This document shows, piece by piece, positions 7,722-12,748 of a stretch of DNA of 12,748 bases (positions are counted from its first letter, which is position 1; the number at the start of each line of letters is the position of its first letter). The position numbers and the translations under genes are program-made. The stretch is from UBA6382 sp964596865 (lineage in GTDB: Bacteria; Bacteroidota; Bacteroidia; Bacteroidales; Bacteroidaceae): NCBI GenBank assembly GCA_964596865.1, contig CAZQVW010000056.1:1-12748 (forward strand). The letters are read 5' to 3'. The notes under the pieces were generated by a model that searched no databases, was not told where the DNA came from, and saw only the letters and a list, made by a program, of their open reading frames with translations.

Positions 7722-8591
7722 ATGATAAGTAAGGCAAGAATAAAACAAATCCATTCCCTTCGCCAGAAAAAACACCGCGATGAGAGCGGTCTCTTTGTGG
7801 GCGAGGGCCCAAAGGTAGTAGGCGAATTGCTCAAAGCCTTTCCCTGCACTTATCTTGCCGCTACCCCTCAATGGCTGGAGGCCAATCATCATCTTTTGGA
7901 TAATATCAATCTAATAGACGAGGTAAACCAAACAGAATTAAATAGGGCCAGTTTGCTGGATTCTCCGCAACAGGTGGTTGCCGTGTTTGGAAAACTTAAT
8001 AAGAATCACATTATAAATACAGAAACTAAAACACCCCCCACCGATGATATAAAGGACAACACACCAGCTATCTATAATACCGCCAACAGAGCGCCCTCCA
8101 CCAATGACATTGACCCACTCCTATTGCCGGAAACCGAATTGGTTTTGGCTCTGGATTGCATTCAAGACCCTGGCAATATGGGCACAATCATAAGGCTGGC
8201 AAATTGGTTTGGCATTCGGCTCATTGTGTGCTCGCCAGACACGGTGGATGCCTTTGCACCGAAAGTGGTGCAAGCCACCATGGGGGCTTTAACAAAGGTG
8301 GATGTGGTCTACACAGCTCTACCCGCTTATTTCCAAAAACTTCATAAAAATATCCGCATCTATGGCACTTTCCTCGATGGCGATAACATCTATTCCTCTG
8401 ATTTAGAAAATCACGGTATTATCGTGATGGGCAACGAAGGCAATGGCATTAGTAATCCGGTAAGCGCCTGTGTAAGCAACAAACTGTTTATTCCGCCTTA
8501 CCCTGCCAACGCCAATGTGATTGAAAGTCTCAACGTGGGAGTAGCCACTGCCATCGTGTGCGCAGAGTTCAGACGCCGAGCCCCGGGGTAA
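7722..8591 (+). CDS. SpoU/TrmH-family RNA 2'-O-methyltransferase
   Basis: Uses S-adenosylmethionine to methylate a ribose 2'-OH in rRNA or tRNA; the exact target cannot be read from the sequence. The 289 residues comprise an N-terminal substrate-binding domain (about 1-91, RIKQIHSLRQKKHRDESGLF then FVGEGPKVV) and a C-terminal SPOUT knot domain (about 138-286). The three SPOUT motifs are intact: DCIQDPGNMGTIIRLANWFG (145-164), GNEGNGIS (237-244) and ESLNVGVATAIVCAEF (268-283). Between the domains, residues about 92-133 form a T/N/D/P-rich low-complexity linker, longer than usual in this family and A/T-rich at DNA level. It includes the related segments TPPTDDI (104-110) and APSTNDI (124-130). 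Such genes commonly lie near surface-antigen (Omp85) genes in Bacteroidales, as here. Confidence 0.94.
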   Translation: MISKARIKQIHSLRQKKHRDESGLFVGEGPKVVGELLKAFPCTYLAATPQWLEANHHLLDNINLIDEVNQTELNRASLLDSPQQVVAVFGKLNKNHIINTETKTPPTDDIKDNTPAIYNTANRAPSTNDIDPLLLPETELVLALDCIQDPGNMGTIIRLANWFGIRLIVCSPDTVDAFAPKVVQATMGALTKVDVVYTALPAYFQKLHKNIRIYGTFLDGDNIYSSDLENHGIIVMGNEGNGISNPVSACVSNKLFIPPYPANANVIESLNVGVATAIVCAEFRRRAPG

Positions 8592-8602
8592 TCTTAAAAA
8601 AA

Positions 8603-8632
8603 GCTCGGGGCAAGGGCTCGGGACAAGGGCTC
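8603..8632. repeat. 13-bp tandem repeat (family A)
   Basis: GCTCGGGGCAAGG (8603-8615) is followed directly by GCTCGGGACAAGG (8616-8628), differing at one base, and then by a partial third copy, GCTC. It begins 11 bp after the methyltransferase stop and opens a 305-bp gene-free patch. Confidence 0.8.
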
Positions 8633-8637
8633 CGCCC

Positions 8638-8673
8638 ACTCGGAGAACTCGGAGCACTCGGGCTACTCGGCAT
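8638..8673. repeat. 9-bp tandem repeat (family B)
   Basis: ACTCGG recurs at 8638, 8647, 8656 and 8665 with an exact 9-bp period, each followed by three variable bases (AGA, AGC, GCT, CAT). The first copy also closes a small hairpin, CTCCG (8630-8634) with CGGAG (8641-8645). Confidence 0.8.
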
Positions 8674-8684
8674 CTCCTGTCTAA

Positions 8685-8735
8685 CTCTGCCTAATTCCGC
8701 CTATCTTGCCTATAATGGCTAATTCTGCCTATAAT
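8685..8735. repeat. Degenerate 9-10-bp repeat (family C)
   Basis: GCCTA cores occur at 8689, 8699, 8708 and 8727, with the variant GGCTA at 8717, each preceded by TCT, TTC or TT and followed by AT or TAAT. The spacing is 9 to 10 bp, which looks like a worn tandem array. TATAAT appears in it but is not a Bacteroidota promoter element. Confidence 0.65.
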
Positions 8736-8747
8736 TTCATCTTCCCG

Positions 8748-8874
8748 CCCAACGGCATGCTATAATGCACCCCCATGCTATGGGGCCCAATGGCTTAGCC
8801 ACGCTGCCTCCACACGCTGTGTGGCATGCTATGGGGCCCAACGGCATGCTATAATGCCTCCAGGCGCTGTGTGG
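8748..8874. repeat. About 50-bp tandem repeat (family D), 2.5 copies
   Basis: Unit 1 (8774-8824, 51 bp) and unit 2 (8825-8874, 50 bp) both open with CATGCTATGGGGCCCAA and close with GCCTCCAnnCGCTGTGTGG; only the middle differs. A half unit precedes them: 8748-8768 is identical over 21 bp to 8837-8857 (starting CCCAACGGCATGC). The block ends 22 bp before the glycosyltransferase ATG and contains several perfect small hairpins. Confidence 0.85.
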
Positions 8875-8896
8875 TTATCTTTCTTAATTCACGACA

Positions 8897-10153
8897 ATGA
8901 TTTTTCCACTCTCCATAACTCTGATAATTGCAGCCTTAGCCCTGCTGCTAATCTACATTATTATTTATTGGGCCGGTTACACGGCTGTTCCTGTACCCCC
9001 AGCCCATAGAGATAATTCCTCGCTCCCACAAAGCCCCGAGGCTATCACCCCAGATGCCACAAGCCCAGATTCCACCAATCCCGAGGCCACCAATCCTGAG
9101 GCTCTCCCCGGCATATCCGTGGTGATTGTTACCCACGATTCTGACTACCTATTGGAGCGAGCCATCAAACAGGTGGTTACCCAAGATTATCCAAATTTTG
9201 AAATTCTTATCGTAAACAACGCCTCCTCCGACAACACCAACGATGTCATCAAGCGCTATGCCGAACTTTATCCGGGGATGGTGCGCTATACTTTCCTCCC
9301 GCAAAACAAAAATGGCATCCTTCACGAAGCCATGGCTGTTACCCTTGGCGTGAGGGCTGCCCGCAAAGAGTGGATATTATTACTCAAGCCCACTTCTGTG
9401 CCCAAAAGCCGCGAATGGTTGCGCACCTTTGCCGACGCCATACAAAGAGGCTACAGTCTGTGTATGGGATATAATCAATTCTATGGCTACGACCACGCTC
9501 GTTGGGTGAAGAAAAACATCAGGCATCTACGCAAATGGCAAATCCTTAATTTCCAAGCCATCAACAGAGGCAAGCGCAAGCCCATTGAAGCAGAGCACAG
9601 TAATATCGCTTTCCGCAAAGACGAGTTCCTAAAAAATGGCGGTTATGGCAAATGGCTCACACTAAAAAGTTATCACGAAAATCTCTACGTAACCACCTAT
9701 TTTGATAGTGGCACCACCACGATGCTCACTGCCCCCGATGCCCAGGTGGAAACAATCCTGCCGCCAATCCCCACTCTCTGGCAAACAGAACAGCGAATGA
9801 AAAAGCAGGCATACAAGCGTTTCAGTATTAAAACTCGCCTGCGCCGCTCTCATTATGCCCTCATTTCCATCTTGGCTATATTGAGCGCCATTGCCTTTAT
9901 TGCCGGAATTGCCCTTTGTTTCTATCCCCCTTATTTCGACAACTCGGCCACCCTTAGTCCTTACACAGTGTTTCTTCCTGTCAATCTGCCCGCCATTCCT
10001 CTTTATGCGATTATCGGTGCGGGAGGCGTCATCCTCATTCTTGCGCTCCACCTGATTATCAAAGTCCACCATAAACATCGCGATCTGAAGCGTCTTTTTG
10101 CCCCTTTGATTTCCAACCCAAAAGTTGATTTCAGTGATGACAATATGGGATAG
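8897..10153 (+). CDS. Membrane-anchored family 2 glycosyltransferase with an atypical active site
   Basis: A 418-residue GT-A-fold protein. An N-terminal membrane helix (about 4-26) leads into a Pro/Thr/Ser/Asn linker (about 34-71; PDATS, PDSTN, PEATN, PEALP in series), then the GT2 domain (about 72-290) and two C-terminal helices (about 321-343 and 366-388). ISVVIVTHD at 73-81 and LIVNNASSDNT at 105-114 are the usual nucleotide-sugar-binding start. At the position of the metal-binding DxD, typically LLTDADCxP, this protein reads LLLKPTSVP, so KPTS (164-167) replaces the acidic residues. The first Asp of the usual DD-S-SD motif is also Asn. It may be inactive, or use an unusual mechanism. The predicted site is the inner membrane, cytoplasmic face. 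TATCTTTC at 8876-8883 is a weak -7-like box. tamL starts 34 bp downstream. Confidence 0.88.
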   Translation: MIFPLSITLIIAALALLLIYIIIYWAGYTAVPVPPAHRDNSSLPQSPEAITPDATSPDSTNPEATNPEALPGISVVIVTHDSDYLLERAIKQVVTQDYPNFEILIVNNASSDNTNDVIKRYAELYPGMVRYTFLPQNKNGILHEAMAVTLGVRAARKEWILLLKPTSVPKSREWLRTFADAIQRGYSLCMGYNQFYGYDHARWVKKNIRHLRKWQILNFQAINRGKRKPIEAEHSNIAFRKDEFLKNGGYGKWLTLKSYHENLYVTTYFDSGTTTMLTAPDAQVETILPPIPTLWQTEQRMKKQAYKRFSIKTRLRRSHYALISILAILSAIAFIAGIALCFYPPYFDNSATLSPYTVFLPVNLPAIPLYAIIGAGGVILILALHLIIKVHHKHRDLKRLFAPLISNPKVDFSDDNMG

Positions 10154-10187
10154 TCCCTATAGGATAACATTACCAATTATTTCATTC

Positions 10188-12561
10188 ATGCGCTCCAAAT
10201 TCGTGTGGGCCATATTTGCTTTGGGCATAATACTGATGGGCTCCTGTTCACCAAACAAGTTCTTGGTAAACGGCGACACTCTGTTGGAATCTGTGAAGAT
10301 GCAAAGCGATAACAATGCCGTTTCGCCATCCTCCTTTGAGACATACGTGCGCCAGCGACCAAACACCAAGTGGTTTAACCTGTGGAAAGCTCCGTTAGCC
10401 CTATATTCCCTTTCGCCCACCGACACCGCCAAGCGTTCCTCACGTTTCTGGAGGCGTTTGGGTGAGGCCCCTGTTATATATAGCGAAGAACAAACAGCCA
10501 ACACCTGCACCTCCCTCACAATGGCTCTAAAAGATAGAGGCTATCTGCAGGCTCATGTAGATGCCGACATCTCCACCAACAGTAAAAAGAAGCGCACAAA
10601 AGTGGAATACCGCCTCCACACCGGAAAGCCATATATCATTAGTAATATTTCTCGTACAGCCAACACCCCCGACATTGATTCACTTATCCAATCAGATATT
10701 GCCTCATCCCTGCTCTATCCGGGGATGAAGATGGATGCCTCTGCCCTTGACAAGGAGCGTTCGCGCCTCACCTCCATGCTGAGAAATCACGGCTACTATC
10801 TCATGTTGAAAAATTATTTCCACTATGATGTAGACACGTTGGATGGTCCTTCGCGCGTGAGCCTCCATCTTTATTGCGACATTCCTCAATCATTGCCGGA
10901 CAACACAAATACCTCCACTTCTTCTGAAGCCCCCAATAATCCCTACCACAGTAAGGTTTGCCAAATCTTTTATTTAGATTCCATCATAGTCTCCCCTCCC
11001 GTGCCACTGCGCAAAGGGTTTCTTCGGCGCCAGTTGGGATTAAGAAGTGGCGATATTTTCCGCGAGAGCGACGTCAATAATGCCTACCGCTCACTAATGA
11101 ATTTAGAGACCGTAAGCTATGTCTCTATCCGCAGCAGGATAAGCAATGGCTCTACCAATCTTTCTGACACTACCAACCATCAGATTGACACTACCAACCA
11201 TCAGATTGACACACTCCGCTCCNNNNNNNNNNATTCTGATGCGCCCCATCAATACCTTTGGATTAGAGGTGGAGGGCACCAATACAGCCGGCAATCTGGG
11301 GGCGGCGCTCAATCTATTATTCACTAATCGAAATCTATTTCGCGGGGCAGAGGTCTGGACAACCAAATTGCATGGAGCCTACGAAGCTATATCCGGTCTT
11401 GAGGGATATTCCGACCAAAACTATTTTGAATTGGGCATCGAAACCAAGCTCACCTTCCCCTCACTGCTCACACCTTTCCGTGGGCTCAACAAACACAGAG
11501 GCAACACGGCTCTTTCCTTGCAATGGAATACACAGGAACGCCCAGAATTTCATAGGCGCGTCCTCACCGCCCTATGGTCTTATCAATGGGGCACTCACAG
11601 TGGGAGGGTAAAACAGAGATTGGATCTCCCCAGTCTCAACTATGTCTATATGCCATGGATTTCCACCACTTTCCGCCATGATTATCTGGAGGCCACTTCT
11701 TATCGTTCCGCTCTTATTCGCTATGCCTATGAAGACCTCCTCGTTTTCAACACCACATATTCCCACGAATGGACCAGCAATCCATCCAATCAGCGCTCCT
11801 TAGCTACCGCCAACACAGGAAACGTCTTTGGCCCTCGCCCTGCAGAGAGTTTTGATGTTACCCAAGTGAGGCTCCTATGGTCTGTGGAGAGCGCTGGCAA
11901 TCTGCTATGGCTGCTCAGTTCGCCATTGGGATTTTCCAAAAACAGCGATGGATACTACAAGCTCTTTGATGTGGCCTACGCTCAATATCTGAAATTCGAC
12001 ATAGACGCCTCCGCCTCTTTCTTCATCAATGCCCGCAACAGTCTGGCTATCCACGGAGCTATGGGGGTGGCACAGCCATACGGCAATACTCTGATTGTGC
12101 CTTTCGAAAAGCGCTATTTCGGTGGCGGCGCCAATGGTATTCGCGGTTGGGGAGTGAGAGAACTGGGCCCTGGCAATTATAAAGGAGAAGATGGCCGCGT
12201 GGATTTCATCAATCAAACCGGCAATCTCAAACTCCTGATGCAAGCCGAATGGCGTAGCAATCTCTTTTGGAAACTAAATGGCGCTTTCTTTGTGGACGCA
12301 GGAAACATCTGGACTACCCGCCGCTATGCCGTCACCGGCAAGGGTGGCCAACTGCAATTAAGTGATTTTTGGAAACAGATAGCCCTTAGCTACGGCATTG
12401 GTCTCCGCCTTAACCTGGATTACTTCATCCTGCGTTTCGACCTCGGCATTAAAGCCATCAATCCCGCCTACAAAACCACTGATTCCAAATACCTTCCTCT
12501 TGTCCATCCCCGTTTTGGGCGTGATGCCACCTTCCATTTCGCCGTTGGTCTCCCATTCTGA
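10188..12561 (+). CDS. tamL: Omp85-family outer-membrane assembly lipoprotein (TamL/BamA-like), interrupted by an assembly gap
   Basis: An outer-membrane beta-barrel protein that helps insert other barrel or surface proteins. From the ATG at 10188 the product starts with a lipoprotein signal, MRSKFVWAIFALGIILMGSC, acylated Cys at 20. This is the lipidated TamA type (TamL) known from Bacteroidota. POTRA-like domains follow, including ALKDRGYLQAHVDADI and RSRLTSMLRNHGYYL, and then the barrel. The barrel carries LEVEGTNTAGNLGAAL, NRNLFRGAE and the Omp85 loop motif FGGGANGIRGWGVREL, and it ends in the terminal beta signal FAVGLPF. Ten Ns at 11223-11232 split the gene. Codons up to 11222 (345 residues) and from 11233 (442 residues) are both open but sit in different frames only because the filler is 10 long. 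An earlier in-frame ATG at 10125 overlaps the glycosyltransferase gene and would hide the signal peptide, so it is rejected. Confidence 0.9.
11166..11207 (+). repeat. 21-bp in-frame tandem repeat inside tamL
   Basis: Two exact 21-bp copies (11166-11186 and 11187-11207) encode DTTNHQI twice. A third begins with GACAC and then diverges. They lie in the last POTRA-like domain, just before the barrel, and end 15 bp before the assembly gap, so further copies may be missing from the assembly. Confidence 0.9.
11223..11232. other. Assembly gap (10 N) inside tamL
   Basis: The Ns are a placeholder of unknown true length. The flanking reading frames (codon ending at 11222, codon starting at 11233) are joined if the real missing length is a multiple of three. 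Homologous proteins would place only a few residues plus any linker here. Confidence 0.95.
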
Positions 12562-12569
12562 TTTACGCG

Positions 12570-12748
12570 CGTGAAGAACGAAATTATCTTCGTGAAGAAC
12601 GAAATTATCTTCGTGGAAAACGAATTTAATCCCGTGGAAAAATGATTTTTTCCCGTGCGCGATGAAATTTTTCCCGTGCCAAATCAAACGAGGAGGGGAT
12701 TTATTTTGTTTACGAGGGGAAAAAATCAAACGACGAGGGGATTTATTT
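12570..12748. repeat. 21-bp periodic array running to the window end
   Basis: Starting 8 bp after the tamL stop, CGTG recurs at 12570, 12591, 12612, 12633, 12654 and 12675, exactly 21 bp apart. The first two units are identical (CGTGAAGAACGAAATTATCT plus one T) and later ones diverge progressively. The following stretch keeps the 21-bp period in a shifted register: GAGGGGA at 12693, 12714 and 12735. Segments 12681-12706 and 12723-12748 match at 25 of 26 bases, giving a 42-bp higher-order unit. There is no ORF of note on the + strand. The array probably continues beyond the window. Confidence 0.88.

Noticed and set aside
8580..8611. Intrinsic terminator after the methyltransferase gene (GCCCCG pairing with CGGGGC)
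   Set aside because: The loop would be 20 nt and no run of T follows the stem; the A-run lies inside the loop.
8711..8854. TATAAT boxes as sigma-70 -10 elements
   Set aside because: They are part of repeat units, and Bacteroidota primary promoters use TAnnTTTG instead.
10125..10187. Upstream in-frame start for tamL
   Set aside because: It overlaps the end of the glycosyltransferase gene and would place 21 non-signal residues before an otherwise good lipoprotein signal peptide starting at 10188.
11146..12561. A separate gene starting before the N run, in the second frame
   Set aside because: Its first residues are an out-of-frame reading of the POTRA-barrel junction; the Omp85 similarity begins only after the Ns, where it continues the same gene.
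12358..12729. Minus-strand 123-codon frame covering the 21-bp array
   Set aside because: Much of it is antisense to the conserved end of tamL, and its heptad pattern follows from the DNA period. It is kept only as part of the array finding.

Overview
The window carries eight genes, all on the + strand, from a Gram-negative member of the Bacteroidota, most likely order Bacteroidales (Prevotella, Bacteroides or Muribaculaceae-like). Three things point there: a TAnnTTTG-type -7 box before the first gene with no Shine-Dalgarno sequences, a lipoprotein Omp85 protein of the TamL type, and a branching enzyme of the eukaryote-like GH13_8 type. A run of ten Ns inside the last gene shows that this is a scaffolded draft or metagenomic assembly.

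Layout. Positions 1-178 hold a 22-bp tandem repeat, a promoter and a small hairpin in the leader. Next come a class A penicillin-binding protein (179-2539) and kdsB (2559-3323), 19 bp apart and probably co-transcribed. A secreted protein made almost entirely of 14 MORN repeats follows (3402-4520). The branching enzyme glgB (4603-6597) and an unrecognised five-helix membrane protein (6611-7633) are 13 bp apart. Then come a SpoU/TrmH-family RNA methyltransferase (7722-8591), a 305-bp gene-free patch packed with four families of short tandem repeats and small hairpins (8592-8896), a membrane-anchored family 2 glycosyltransferase with an eroded active site (8897-10153), and the Omp85 lipoprotein gene tamL (10188-12561). 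A 21-bp periodic array runs from 12570 to the end of the window.

Functionally most genes are cell-envelope genes: peptidoglycan synthesis (PBP1A), CMP-Kdo for lipopolysaccharide (kdsB), outer-membrane protein insertion (tamL), a membrane glycosyltransferase and a secreted MORN protein. glgB belongs to glycogen metabolism, and the methyltransferase acts on rRNA or tRNA. I see no defence, mobile-element or CRISPR system. The unusual content is the repeats. They occur at both window ends and in the 8.6-8.9 kb intergenic patch. Short repeats or low-complexity linkers also sit inside three successive genes (methyltransferase, glycosyltransferase, tamL), and the assembly gap lies beside one of them.
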